From an uncultured Eubacteriales bacterium (GTDB taxonomy: Bacteria; Bacillota; Clostridia; Lachnospirales; Lachnospiraceae): a stretch of DNA of 63,936 nt. A model generated the notes under the pieces. The model worked only from the letters and a program-made list of their open reading frames with translations, was not told the DNA's origin and searched no databases. This document shows, piece by piece, positions 26,944 through 35,343 of this stretch (position 1 is the stretch's first letter; each line of letters opens with the position of its first letter). Both the position numbers and the translations under genes were made by a program. The stretch is taken from assembly GCA_900318405.1 (NCBI GenBank), contig ONKP01000015.1:1-63936 (forward strand), written 5' to 3'.

Positions 26944-26970
26944 TATAATTATGTCTGACATTTTTGTCAG
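26944..26970 (+). promoter_or_regulatory. -10 box and palindromic operator before the rubrerythrin gene
   Basis: TATAAT (26944-26949) is followed at the expected start site by CTGACATTTTTGTCAG (26955-26970), a 6-bp inverted repeat with a 4-bp centre. The -35 is weak (TGTATT at 26921-26926, 17-bp spacing). It could be an operator for an oxygen- or peroxide-responsive regulator. It does not match the PerR consensus. Confidence 0.5.
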
Positions 26971-27034
26971 GCACAATATATCACAGTGAATCGCCAGTGC
27001 GGAAACGCGATGGCAGAAAGGCGGGATTTTTATT

Positions 27035-27613
27035 ATGGCTAAGTACAAATGCACAGTCTGCGGTCACATTTATGATGAGGATGTAGAAGGCGTAAAGTTT
27101 GAGGATCTTCCGGATACCTGGACCTGCCCTACATGTCATCAGCCGAAGTCCAAATTTGTTAAACTTGAGGAAGGCGGAGCAAAGGTATGGGCTTCCGAGC
27201 ACAAGATCGGCATCGGATCTGATGTTCCGGCTGATATCAAAGAGGGACTGCAGGCTAACTTCACCGGTGAGTGCACAGAGGTGGGCATGTATATGGCTAT
27301 GGCACGCGTAGCTTATCGTGAGGGATATCCGGAAATCGGTATGTATTATGAGAAGGCTGCTTCTGAGGAAGCTATCCATGCCGCAAAGTTCGCAGAGATG
27401 CTCGGCGAAGTTGTAACGGATTCTACAAAGAAGAATCTGCAGCTCCGTGTTGAGGCTGAGTACGGCGCAACAGAGGGCAAGACCGAGCTGGCAAAGAGAG
27501 CTAAACAGGAGAATCTGGATGCCATCCATGATGCCGTTCATGAGGCTGCCCGTGATGAGGCAAGACATGGCAAAGCTTTTGAAGGTCTGCTGAAGAGATA
27601 TTTCAACGAATAA
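27035..27613 (+). CDS. Reverse rubrerythrin (NADH-linked peroxide reductase component)
   Basis: Oxygen and peroxide defence protein of anaerobes. The rubredoxin-type Fe(SCys)4 domain is at the N-terminus (Cys6, Cys9, Cys31, Cys34), and the ferritin-like di-iron domain follows with Glu-containing helices ([40 protein letters not shown]). This order is the reverse of classical rubrerythrin and matches the clostridial 'reverse rubrerythrin'. The 192-residue length fits. It is a single-gene unit with its own promoter region and terminator. The upstream palindrome suggests regulation by stress. Confidence 0.94.
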   Translation: MAKYKCTVCGHIYDEDVEGVKFEDLPDTWTCPTCHQPKSKFVKLEEGGAKVWASEHKIGIGSDVPADIKEGLQANFTGECTEVGMYMAMARVAYREGYPEIGMYYEKAASEEAIHAAKFAEMLGEVVTDSTKKNLQLRVEAEYGATEGKTELAKRAKQENLDAIHDAVHEAARDEARHGKAFEGLLKRYFNE

Positions 27614-27702
27614 TAAGTTATTCGCCAACCACCGGCGTCTGAGGATGGCTGCGGGGTGGAGGCATCTGTATCTCTGGAAGGTATTATAGTGTGTGAAGCA
27701 CG

Positions 27703-27746
27703 AAGTCCCATGTTCCGGGTTTTATCTCAGAACATGGGACTTTTTT
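27703..27746 (+). terminator. Terminator after the rubrerythrin gene
   Basis: A perfect 13-bp stem (27703-27715 with 27730-27742, 14-nt loop) ends in TTTTTT (27741-27746). It separates this gene from the convergent nrdG. Confidence 0.9.
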
Positions 27747-27773
27747 CACGATATTCAGGTGTTTTCAAATATA

Positions 27774-28340
27774 CTACATGGATGTTCTTGTGGAGATGTT
27801 TACGTTGTCGAAGTGTTTGATTTTGTGATCCGGTTTGCGGTCCTTCGGCGGTTCGTAGCCATGCAGGCCGATCAGCCGCTGGTTGGAGCTGCCGCGGAAT
27901 GTCAGATTCACATCCTTCAGCGCTTCCACGAATTCGCCGTCCACGAGGCAGTCTGTGCAGGCGAGCATTTCATCGGTATACGGCGTGTATACTTTTCCGC
28001 CGGGAACCAGATCCACATCATAGGTGTAGCCTGTATAGCACCAGATATCTTTTTTCGGATAGGTGCTGCGGATTCTCTTCAGGAGACCGGCGAGAACTGC
28101 CTGATTTTCGGGCTCGAATGGTTCGCCGCCGAGGAGCGTAAAGCCCTGAATAAAGTCGGGCTTCAGTGCTTCGATAATCCGATCGGCGATGCTGTCGTCA
28201 AAGGGCTCGCCGTAATTAAAGTCCCATGTCATGGCATTGAAACAGCCCTTGCAGTGATGACGGCATCCTGATACAAAGAGGCTGACACGGACGCCCGGCC
28301 CGTCGGCGATATCAAATTCCTTGATGTTTGCGTAATTCAT
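27774..28340 (-). CDS. nrdG: Anaerobic ribonucleoside-triphosphate reductase activating protein
   Basis: Radical SAM activase that installs the glycyl radical on NrdD under anaerobic conditions. The 188-residue protein carries the radical-SAM motif Cys26-x3-Cys30-x2-Cys33 (GCRHHCKGCF), the GGEPF motif and a WCYTGYTYD segment typical of NrdG. The start at 28340 is chosen because the conserved MNYANIKEFDIADGPGVR begins there; the frame is open back to 28427 without conserved sequence. It lies on the strand opposite to nrdD and 2.1 kb from it, with proS between them. Confidence 0.95.
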   Translation of the reverse strand: MNYANIKEFDIADGPGVRVSLFVSGCRHHCKGCFNAMTWDFNYGEPFDDSIADRIIEALKPDFIQGFTLLGGEPFEPENQAVLAGLLKRIRSTYPKKDIWCYTGYTYDVDLVPGGKVYTPYTDEMLACTDCLVDGEFVEALKDVNLTFRGSSNQRLIGLHGYEPPKDRKPDHKIKHFDNVNISTRTSM

Positions 28341-28701
28341 GCCCTCATGACTCCCTTCGGCTTCTTTCGTTTCCGGGGTGCAGACGCAAATACAGATGCT
28401 GCACAACCCGTTTTCATATTTTAGCACATTTGCGTGAGAAAAATACTGCCTGCTCGCGCATAAGCTTCGAGCTTCCCTTCGGTCGCTCTCAGCAAGTGCT
28501 CATCGCTCCGTCGAGGCTGGAAGTCTCCATGTGTGACAGTGGCTGTCAAAGAGCGAACAGTGATGCAGCAGGTACATTCCCCGATTGACAACGGAAGCGT
28601 CAGAGATTAGACTTGAGAATGCATGCGTATTTGAGATGAAACATGTGAAGGCATGTGAATGGATATACTGCCGTTTCCAGGCGGGAGATAAGGAGTTCAA
28701 A

Positions 28702-30141
28702 ATGGCAAAAGAGGGAAAACTGGTCGAGCAGATCACGGCAATGGAAGATGATTTTGCGCAGTGGTACACCGATGTCTGCATCAAGGCGGATCTCATCGGA
28801 TACACGAGCGTTAAGGGATGCATGGCAATCAAGCCCGCGGGATATGCGATCTGGGAGAATATTCAGAAGGATCTGGATGCCCGTTTCAAGGCAACCGGCG
28901 TGGAGAATGTCTACATGCCGATGCTGATACCGGAAAATCTGCTTGCAAAGGAGTCCGATCTTGTCAACGGATTTGCGCCGGAGGTGGCGTGGATCACCGA
29001 GGGAGGCAACGAAAAGCTGCAGGAAAGACTCTGCGTGCGTCCGACTTCCGAGACCCTCTTCTGCGATTTTTATGCAAAGGATATCCAGTCGCACCGCGAT
29101 CTGCCGCGCCTCTATAATCAGTGGTGCTCGGTTCTCCGCTGGGAGAAGACAACGCGTCCGTTCCTTCGTTCCCGTGAGTTCCTGTGGCAGGAGGGCCACA
29201 CCGCCCATGCAACGGCGGAGGAGGCCGAGGAGCGCACGGTCATGATGCTGAATGTCTATGCCGATTTCCTCGAGCAGGATATGGCGATCCCGGTCATCAA
29301 GGGACAGAAGACCGACAAGGAAAAATTTGCCGGTGCCCTTCACACCTACACCGTCGAGTCACTGATGCACGACGGCAAGGCGCTGCAGTCCGGTACCAGC
29401 CATAATTTCGACGATATTTTTGCAAAAGCATACGACGTCACCTATACAGCACCTGACAATACGGTACAGTACTGCCATCAGACGTCCTGGGGCATGACGA
29501 CCCGTGTGATCGGTGCCATGATCATGGTGCACGGCGACAACAGCGGACTGGTCATTCCGCCGCATATCGCACCGGTACAGGTGATGATCATCCCAATCCG
29601 TCAGGATGCGGAGGGTGTTCTGGACAAAGCACACGCCATGCTTGACGCACTGCAGGCAGCGGGCGTCCGCGTGAAAATTGATGAGTCTGACAAGCGGCCG
29701 GGCTGGAAATTCTCCGAGCAGGAAATGCGCGGTATTCCGCTGCGTATTGAGATCGGACCGAAGGATGCGGCAGCTGACCAGGCCTGCCTCGTGCGTCGGG
29801 ACAACCGTGAAAAAACAATGGTACCGATCGCGGATATTGCGACAGCTGTTCCGGCTATGCTGGAGACGATCCAGCAGGATATGTTTGAGCGTGCGAAGAG
29901 CTTCCGCGACAGCCATACCTATGATGCGCATGACTATGAGGAGTTCAAGACCACTGCGGCCGAGAAACCCGGCTTTATCCGTGCCATGTGGTGCGGCGAT
30001 CCGGCCTGCGAAGAGAAGATCAAGGCGGATACGACCTGCACATCACGCTGCATTCCTTTTGAACAGGAGAAGATCAGCGACCGGTGCGTATGCTGCGGAA
30101 AACCGGCAAAGAAGATGGTTTACTGGGGAAAAGCATACTGA
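28702..30141 (+). CDS. proS: Prolyl-tRNA synthetase, archaeal/eukaryote-like type
   Basis: Class II synthetase that charges tRNA-Pro. At 479 residues it lacks the editing insertion of the long bacterial form and carries instead the C-terminal zinc-binding domain of the archaeal-type (type 3) enzyme, with Cys residues in [18 protein letters not shown] and RCVCCGK. Motif 2 ([25 protein letters not shown]) is clear. ATG 28702 is preceded by AAGGAG; the frame is open back to 28585 without conservation. No T-box is seen in the 360-bp gap upstream, which holds hairpin-prone sequence related to the intergenic repeats. A terminator follows. Confidence 0.96.
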   Translation: MAKEGKLVEQITAMEDDFAQWYTDVCIKADLIGYTSVKGCMAIKPAGYAIWENIQKDLDARFKATGVENVYMPMLIPENLLAKESDLVNGFAPEVAWITEGGNEKLQERLCVRPTSETLFCDFYAKDIQSHRDLPRLYNQWCSVLRWEKTTRPFLRSREFLWQEGHTAHATAEEAEERTVMMLNVYADFLEQDMAIPVIKGQKTDKEKFAGALHTYTVESLMHDGKALQSGTSHNFDDIFAKAYDVTYTAPDNTVQYCHQTSWGMTTRVIGAMIMVHGDNSGLVIPPHIAPVQVMIIPIRQDAEGVLDKAHAMLDALQAAGVRVKIDESDKRPGWKFSEQEMRGIPLRIEIGPKDAAADQACLVRRDNREKTMVPIADIATAVPAMLETIQQDMFERAKSFRDSHTYDAHDYEEFKTTAAEKPGFIRAMWCGDPACEEKIKADTTCTSRCIPFEQEKISDRCVCCGKPAKKMVYWGKAY

Positions 30142-30254
30142 TAGAATAATTTAGCACAAAATAATATAGCTAAAACTTTGCCGAAGATTGTGAGACAAAA
30201 TTGGTGATTTTTTTCCATGATTCGTCCTTGCTGTTTCCGGAAGAGAGGGTTATG

Positions 30255-30290
30255 ATAATGGGGCACAAGATGTTGTGCCCCATTATTTTA
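30255..30290 (+). terminator. Terminator after proS
   Basis: A perfect 14-bp stem (30255-30268 with 30273-30286, GATG loop) runs into ATTTTA. The remaining 146 bp before nrdD hold no gene and no convincing NrdR box pair. Confidence 0.9.
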
Positions 30291-30436
30291 TTCGAGCTAG
30301 ATATAGTGACTTTCCGGAAATGTCAGTATCTGAGCGGGTTTCGGGGCTGTTGACCGGGCCGGCTATATTTTTGACCTAAAACGGGGCATGGGAGTATATA
30401 AACCGGGAAACAGGAGATGTACAGGGAGGGATAAAC

Positions 30437-32683
30437 ATGTCAGGAGAGACAAACGTCAATGTCATTAAGAGAAATGGCGAGGAGGTGGTCTTCGATGAGG
30501 AGAAGATCTACAACGCCATTGCCAAAGCCAATAAGGAAGTTGACCCGATCCATCAGATGAATACCTATCAGATCCGTGCAGTGGCGGACAATGTCACGGC
30601 ACAGGTGAGCCGTTCCCCGCACGCGGTAAGTGTCGAGGATATTCAGGATCTGGTAGAGAGAGGCATCATGGAGATGCGCGGCTACGAGGTGGCGCAGAAG
30701 TATGTGCGTTATCGCTACAAGAGAACGCTCGCCCGCAAATCCAATACGACCGATGACGGCATCCTCTCTCTGATCGATCAGTCCAACGAAGAGGTCAAGC
30801 AGGAGAATTCCAACAAAAATCCTGTGATCAACTCCACGCAGCGTGATTACATGGCCGGCGAGGTCAGCCGTGATCTCACGAAGAGAGTCCTGCTCCCTGA
30901 GGATATCGTCAAGGCGCATGAGGAGGGCATCATCCACTTCCATGATTCCGATTACTATGCGCAGAAGGAGCATAACTGCGATCTGATCAACCTTGAGGAT
31001 ATGCTGCAGAACGGCACCGTGATCAGTGAGACGCTGATCGAGAAGCCGCACAGCTTTTACACGGCGTGCAATGTGACCACGCAGATCGTGGCGCAGGTGG
31101 CATCCAACCAGTACGGCGGACAGTCCTTCTCACTGGCGCATCTGGCTCCGTTCGTAGATGTGAGCCGTAAAAAGATCCGCAAAGAGGTCATTGAGGAGCG
31201 CAAAGAGACCGGTGAGCCGATGGATGAGGGCATCATTGAGAAGATCGTTGAGCGCCGGCTCGCCACGGAGATCACAAGCGGTATTCAGACGATCCAGTAC
31301 CAGCTGATCACCCTGATGACCTGCAACGGCCAGGCGCCGTTTGTCACGATGTTCATGTATCTGGACGAGGCACCGGAGGGACAGACCCGTGAGGATCTCG
31401 CCGCACTGATCAGGGAAGTCCTGATCCAGAGAATGCAGGGCGTCAAGAACGAGAAGGGCGTATGGATCACCCCGGCCTTCCCGAAGCTGATCTACGTGCT
31501 CGATGAGGACAATATTTACGAGGACAGCAAGTACTACTATCTGACAGAGCTCGCGGCCAGGTGTACCGCCAAGAGGATGGTGCCGGATTATATCTCCGCG
31601 AAGATCATGAAGAAGCTGAAACACTCCGCCGGAGAGGATCCCAACGGTCCCGGTGATGTGTATACCTGCATGGGCTGCCGCTCTTTCCTTACACCGGATC
31701 GCTCCGGCAACGGCTACAACAATGTCGCGAAGGCGAAGAACTATGATCCCACCAAGCCCAAGTACTACGGTCGTTTCAACCAGGGCGTTGTCACGATCAA
31801 CCTGGTGGATGTGGCCTGCTCGTCCCACAAGGATATGGACAAGTTCTGGGATATCCTCGATGAGAGACTGGAGCTCTGCCACAGGGCACTGCGCTGCCGC
31901 CACGAGAGACTGCTCGGAACGACGTCCGATGTGGCGCCGATCCTCTGGCAGTACGGCGCTCTCGCCCGTCTTGACAAGGGAGAAAAAATAGACAAGCTGC
32001 TCTACGGCGGTTATTCGACGATCTCTCTCGGCTATGCAGGACTCTATGAGATGTGCTACTACATGACCGGAAAGAGCCATACGGATCCGGAGGCAAAGAA
32101 TTTTGCGCTTGCTGTCATGCAGAGACTGAACGACGCCTGCACGAAGTGGAAAAAGGCTGAGAATATCGATTATTCCGTATATGGCACGCCGCTGGAGTCC
32201 ACGACCTATAAGTTCGCGAAGTGCCTCCAGAAGCGGTTCGGCATTATCGAGGGTGTCACAGACCACAACTACATCACGAACAGCTACCACGTCAATGTGC
32301 GTGAGCACATCGATGCGTTTAGTAAGCTGAAGTTCGAGTCGGAATTCCAGCAGCTCTCCCCGGGCGGAGCCATCAGCTACATCGAGGTTCCGAACATGCA
32401 GACAAACATCCCGGCTGTGCTGTCCGTCATGAAGTACATCTATGACAATATCATGTACGCAGAGCTCAATACCAAGAGCGATTACTGCATGGTCTGCGGC
32501 TATGACGGTGAGATCCAGATCAAAGAGGATAAGAACGGCAAGCTGATCTGGGTATGCCCGAACTGCGGCAACACCGATCAGTCCAAGATGTCCGTCGCTC
32601 GCCGGACCTGCGGCTACATCGGCACACAGTTCTGGAACCAGGGCAGAACGCAGGAGATCAAGGACAGGGTGCTTCATCTGTGA
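30437..32683 (+). CDS. nrdD: Anaerobic ribonucleoside-triphosphate reductase
   Basis: Glycyl-radical enzyme that makes deoxynucleotides from ribonucleoside triphosphates without oxygen. The 748-residue protein begins with an ATP-cone (KRNGEEVVFDEEKI, residues about 8-95), the allosteric site. The C-terminal part has a zinc site (CMVCGYDG and VCPNCGN) and the radical loop RRTCGYIG, where Gly726 is the expected radical residue. The start is supported by GGGAGGG. It works with NrdG at 27774-28340. Its presence indicates anaerobic growth. Confidence 0.97.
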   Translation: MSGETNVNVIKRNGEEVVFDEEKIYNAIAKANKEVDPIHQMNTYQIRAVADNVTAQVSRSPHAVSVEDIQDLVERGIMEMRGYEVAQKYVRYRYKRTLARKSNTTDDGILSLIDQSNEEVKQENSNKNPVINSTQRDYMAGEVSRDLTKRVLLPEDIVKAHEEGIIHFHDSDYYAQKEHNCDLINLEDMLQNGTVISETLIEKPHSFYTACNVTTQIVAQVASNQYGGQSFSLAHLAPFVDVSRKKIRKEVIEERKETGEPMDEGIIEKIVERRLATEITSGIQTIQYQLITLMTCNGQAPFVTMFMYLDEAPEGQTREDLAALIREVLIQRMQGVKNEKGVWITPAFPKLIYVLDEDNIYEDSKYYYLTELAARCTAKRMVPDYISAKIMKKLKHSAGEDPNGPGDVYTCMGCRSFLTPDRSGNGYNNVAKAKNYDPTKPKYYGRFNQGVVTINLVDVACSSHKDMDKFWDILDERLELCHRALRCRHERLLGTTSDVAPILWQYGALARLDKGEKIDKLLYGGYSTISLGYAGLYEMCYYMTGKSHTDPEAKNFALAVMQRLNDACTKWKKAENIDYSVYGTPLESTTYKFAKCLQKRFGIIEGVTDHNYITNSYHVNVREHIDAFSKLKFESEFQQLSPGGAISYIEVPNMQTNIPAVLSVMKYIYDNIMYAELNTKSDYCMVCGYDGEIQIKEDKNGKLIWVCPNCGNTDQSKMSVARRTCGYIGTQFWNQGRTQEIKDRVLHL

Positions 32684-32707
32684 TACATGGGGCGATGGTT
32701 GTAAACA

Positions 32708-32743
32708 TGTAACTTTATCGTTCGCGCTGTAACTTTATCGTTC
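32708..32743. repeat. 20-bp tandem repeat after nrdD
   Basis: The 16-mer TGTAACTTTATCGTTC occurs twice (32708-32723 and 32728-32743) with a 20-bp period. The 262-bp gap to the CCA gene otherwise holds only the terminator below. Confidence 0.8.
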
Positions 32744-32851
32744 TCGATTGGTGATAAATTAAAATCCTGATTGTCATTTGGTAACTCTGATTGTCCGCAT
32801 AACGGAAAATCCGTAATATGTGGGAAAAATGAAAACTGTATTTGTTATCCG

Positions 32852-32881
32852 GGCATCTGATGAAAGTCAGATGCCTTTTTG
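32852..32881 (+). terminator. Terminator after nrdD
   Basis: A perfect 9-bp stem (32852-32860 with 32867-32875, 6-nt loop) followed by TTTTT. Confidence 0.9.
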
Positions 32882-32945
32882 TTATTCAGAAGCCTTTTTG
32901 CTATAATAAAAAAAGTACAGAACCGCAGGAAGGAAGGGGAGAAAG

Positions 32946-34280
32946 TTGAAGATCAGAATACCCGCAACAGCGAAGGCGATACTGGATGCTCTGCATGCGA
33001 GGGGCTATGAGGCGTTCGTCGTAGGCGGCTGTGTCCGGGATTCGATCCTGGGCAGAGTACCGGCGGACTGGGATATCACGACAAACGCGAAACCGGAGGA
33101 AGTCAAGCGCATTTTTTCGCGGACGATTGACACGGGCATGAAGCACGGGACAGTCACGGTGCTGGTTGGTACGCGGCAGCACGAGGTGACGACCTACCGG
33201 ATCGACGGCAAGTACAGCGACGGGAGACACCCCGACAGCGTGACATTCACCCCGAGCCTCACGGAAGATCTGAAGCGCAGAGATTTCACGATCAATGCGA
33301 TGGCCTATAACGATGAGACGGGACTGGTCGATCTCTTCGGCGGCGTCGAAGATCTGCAGAAAAAGCTCATCCGCTGCGTCGGCAATCCGCTGGAGCGGTT
33401 TTCAGAGGACGCGCTGCGCATCCTGAGAGCCGTTCGCTTTTCCGCCCAGCTGAATTTCAGCATCGACGAGAATACGATCGCCGGCATTGTCATACTGGCA
33501 CACACGCTGAGCCGGATCAGCGCCGAGAGAATCTGCACGGAGCTGGTCAAACTGATCTGCTCCGATCATCCCGAATATCTGAAGGTGGCCTATGAAGCCG
33601 GTATCACACGCGTGATCCTGCCTGAGTTTGACGAGATGATGAAGACGCCGCAGAATAATCCCAACCACATGTACGATGTCGGTACGCATACACTCGTCTC
33701 CATGATGAATGTCAAACCGGAAAAAATCCTGCGTCTGACGATGCTGCTGCACGATGTGGGCAAGCCCTCATGCAGGACGACGGATGAGAACGGCATCGAT
33801 CACTTCCGTGGACACGGAGAAGCCGGGGTGAAGATCGCACAGGATATACTCCGCCGCCTGAAAATGGATAACGCGACGATGCAGACCGTGCTGACGCTGA
33901 TCCGCTTTCATGACTGCCGGGTTCTTCCGCAGGAGCGTCAGGTGAGGCGCCTGATGAGCCGCACGGGGACCGATCTGTTTCATGATCTGATCCGTGTGCA
34001 GGAGGCTGATATCCTGGCACAGAGCCAGTACCGGCGGGACGAAAAACTGCAGAATATCATCGCCGTAACGCAGCTCGGAGAGAAGATCATCCGTGAGAAA
34101 CAGCCGGTCACCGTCCATGACCTCGCTATCACAGGCAAGGATCTCATGGATGCCGGTGTGCCGGAAGGCCCTGAGATCGGACAGATCCTGAAAGCCGCGC
34201 TCGACGAGGTATTGGATGACCCGGCCAAAAATAACCGCGACTACCTCCTGCATTTAGCCGCCAGAATGGCGAGGCGGTAG
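32946..34280 (+). CDS. cca: CCA-adding tRNA nucleotidyltransferase
   Basis: Adds or repairs the 3'-CCA of tRNAs. The 444-residue class II nucleotidyltransferase has GGCVRDSILGR and the catalytic DWD (ADWDIT), then EVTTYRIDGKYSDGRHP and RRDFTINAMAY. An HD domain (LLHDVGKP, HFRGHGEAG) lies in the C-terminal half, as in many clostridial members. TTG 32946 is the start, with GGAAGGGGAG just upstream. The nearby tRNA-Leu gene lacks an encoded CCA, so this enzyme is needed for it. Separate A-adding and CC-adding enzymes cannot be ruled out from one sequence. Confidence 0.93.
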   Translation: MKIRIPATAKAILDALHARGYEAFVVGGCVRDSILGRVPADWDITTNAKPEEVKRIFSRTIDTGMKHGTVTVLVGTRQHEVTTYRIDGKYSDGRHPDSVTFTPSLTEDLKRRDFTINAMAYNDETGLVDLFGGVEDLQKKLIRCVGNPLERFSEDALRILRAVRFSAQLNFSIDENTIAGIVILAHTLSRISAERICTELVKLICSDHPEYLKVAYEAGITRVILPEFDEMMKTPQNNPNHMYDVGTHTLVSMMNVKPEKILRLTMLLHDVGKPSCRTTDENGIDHFRGHGEAGVKIAQDILRRLKMDNATMQTVLTLIRFHDCRVLPQERQVRRLMSRTGTDLFHDLIRVQEADILAQSQYRRDEKLQNIIAVTQLGEKIIREKQPVTVHDLAITGKDLMDAGVPEGPEIGQILKAALDEVLDDPAKNNRDYLLHLAARMARR

Positions 34281-34289
34281 GCTTATTTC

Positions 34290-34318
34290 TTGACATTTAT
34301 ATGCTTTCAGTGTATAAA
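34290..34318 (+). promoter_or_regulatory. Strong promoter of the hup gene cluster
   Basis: Consensus TTGACA (34290-34295) and TATAAA (34313-34318) are separated by 17 bp, about 40 bp before the HU start codon. This is the best sigma-A promoter in the window and fits an abundant protein. Confidence 0.85.
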
Positions 34319-34355
34319 GATTTTATCTGTTGATTTTCATTAGGAGGAATACAAA

Positions 34356-34628
34356 ATGAACAAAACTGAATTAGTTGCGGAGATCGCTAAAGAGTCCGAT
34401 CTGTCCAAAAAAGATGCTGAGAAGGCTCTCACCGCTTTCACAGATGTAGTTTCCAAGGCTCTTAAGGACGGAGACAAGGTTCAGCTTGTCGGATTCGGTA
34501 CCTTTGAAGTTTCCGAGAGAAGCGCCCGCACCGGAAGAAACCCTCAGACCGGCGAGACGATCGAGATCAAGGCTTCGAAGACTCCGAAGTTCAAAGCCGG
34601 CAAGGCCCTGAAGGATCTTGTAAAGTAA
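34356..34628 (+). CDS. hup: HU-family DNA-binding protein
   Basis: Small nucleoid protein that bends and packs DNA as a dimer. The 90-residue sequence matches HU throughout: [21 protein letters not shown], the [22 protein letters not shown] beta-arm region and the C-terminal [11 protein letters not shown]. It has a strong AGGAGG site and a consensus promoter. Its codons favour abundant-protein usage. It opens the cluster rqcP-divIC-tilS/hpt-ftsH, starting 4 bp before rqcP. Confidence 0.97.
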   Translation: MNKTELVAEIAKESDLSKKDAEKALTAFTDVVSKALKDGDKVQLVGFGTFEVSERSARTGRNPQTGETIEIKASKTPKFKAGKALKDLVK

Positions 34629-34631
34629 TCA

Positions 34632-34871
34632 ATGCGGCTTGATAAATATCTGAAAGTATCACGGCTGATCAAACGACGTACGACTGCCAACGAAGCCTGT
34701 GATGCGGGACGTGTTCTTTTAAACGGCAAGGCGGCCAGAGCCTCGGCAGCAGTGAAGGCGGGGGACAGGATCGATATCCAGTTCGGAACAAAGACCGTCA
34801 GTGTAGAGGTGCTCGATGTGCGCGAGACCGTCAGAAAAGAAGATACGGAACAGCTTTACCGGTTCCTGTGA
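34632..34871 (+). CDS. rqcP: S4-domain RNA-binding protein RqcP (YabO)
   Basis: A 79-residue protein made of a single S4 RNA-binding domain (MRLDKYLKVSRLIKRRTTANEACDAGRVLLNG). Its size and its position after hup match YabO, shown in Bacillus subtilis to be RqcP, which works with RqcH in adding alanine tails to stalled nascent chains on 50S subunits. It starts 3 bp after the hup stop codon, so is probably cotranscribed. Heat shock protein 15-like function is the alternative name for the same fold. Confidence 0.9.
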   Translation: MRLDKYLKVSRLIKRRTTANEACDAGRVLLNGKAARASAAVKAGDRIDIQFGTKTVSVEVLDVRETVRKEDTEQLYRFL

Positions 34872-34883
34872 CAGGTGAGAATG

Positions 34884-35180
34884 ATGCGTCAGAATAAGAA
34901 GACGATGATCGGCATCCTGATCGCGGTGGCAGCACTGATGATCGCGATGATGATCATGAGTGTCAAACTGAATACAAAGCTCGTGCAGGGCAGCGAACAG
35001 ATCTCGGATCTGCAGGCACAGCAGGAAGCGGAGGAGCAGCGTACGGATGATATCAACGCTCTGCGGGACGAAATGCAGAGTGATGATTATAAAGAGCAGG
35101 TAGCGAAAGAAAAACTGGGACTTATCAGGGATAATGAGATTATCTTCAAGGAGTCTCAGAGCAGCAGTGATGACCAGTAA
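34884..35180 (+). CDS. divIC: Septum formation initiator, DivIC/FtsB family
   Basis: Small bitopic divisome protein of about 98 residues. A short basic N-terminus is followed by one membrane segment (about 11-27) and an extracellular coiled coil (about 35-65), with the family pattern YKEQVAKEKLGLIRDNEIIFKE near the end. Start codons at 34875 (GTG), 34881 and 34884 are all in frame; 34884 gives the best spacing from AGGTGA. In many clostridia yabP and yabQ lie just before it and spoIIE after it; here they are missing. Confidence 0.88.
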   Translation: MRQNKKTMIGILIAVAALMIAMMIMSVKLNTKLVQGSEQISDLQAQQEAEEQRTDDINALRDEMQSDDYKEQVAKEKLGLIRDNEIIFKESQSSSDDQ

Positions 35181-35185
35181 TCGAG

Positions 35186-35217
35186 AGCCATATCCGGCAA
35201 GACCGGGTATGGCTTTT
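35186..35217 (+). terminator. Terminator after divIC
   Basis: A 12-bp stem with one G-T pair (35186-35197 with 35203-35214, 5-nt loop) followed by TTTT. Confidence 0.75.
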
Positions 35218-35264
35218 ACTGTTGCAGAAAAGAAAACCCAGTGATGAGAAAATGTGTCCGGACA

Positions 35265-35294
35265 CCGGGACAGGCATGGCCGGGACAGGCATGG
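35265..35294. repeat. 15-bp perfect tandem duplication upstream of tilS-hpt
   Basis: The unit CCGGGACAGGCATGG is present twice head to tail (35265-35279, 35280-35294), 50 bp before the tilS start. Confidence 0.9.
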
Positions 35295-35343
35295 CTGATA
35301 AATGGCGAATGGGACATAAGGCGATGGCGGGAGATGAAAAACA

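Noticed and set aside
30287-30436. Possible NrdR boxes upstream of nrdD (around 30302 and 30366)
   Set aside because: Only weak AT-rich similarity to the NrdR consensus, and the spacing is about 64 bp instead of the usual paired arrangement.
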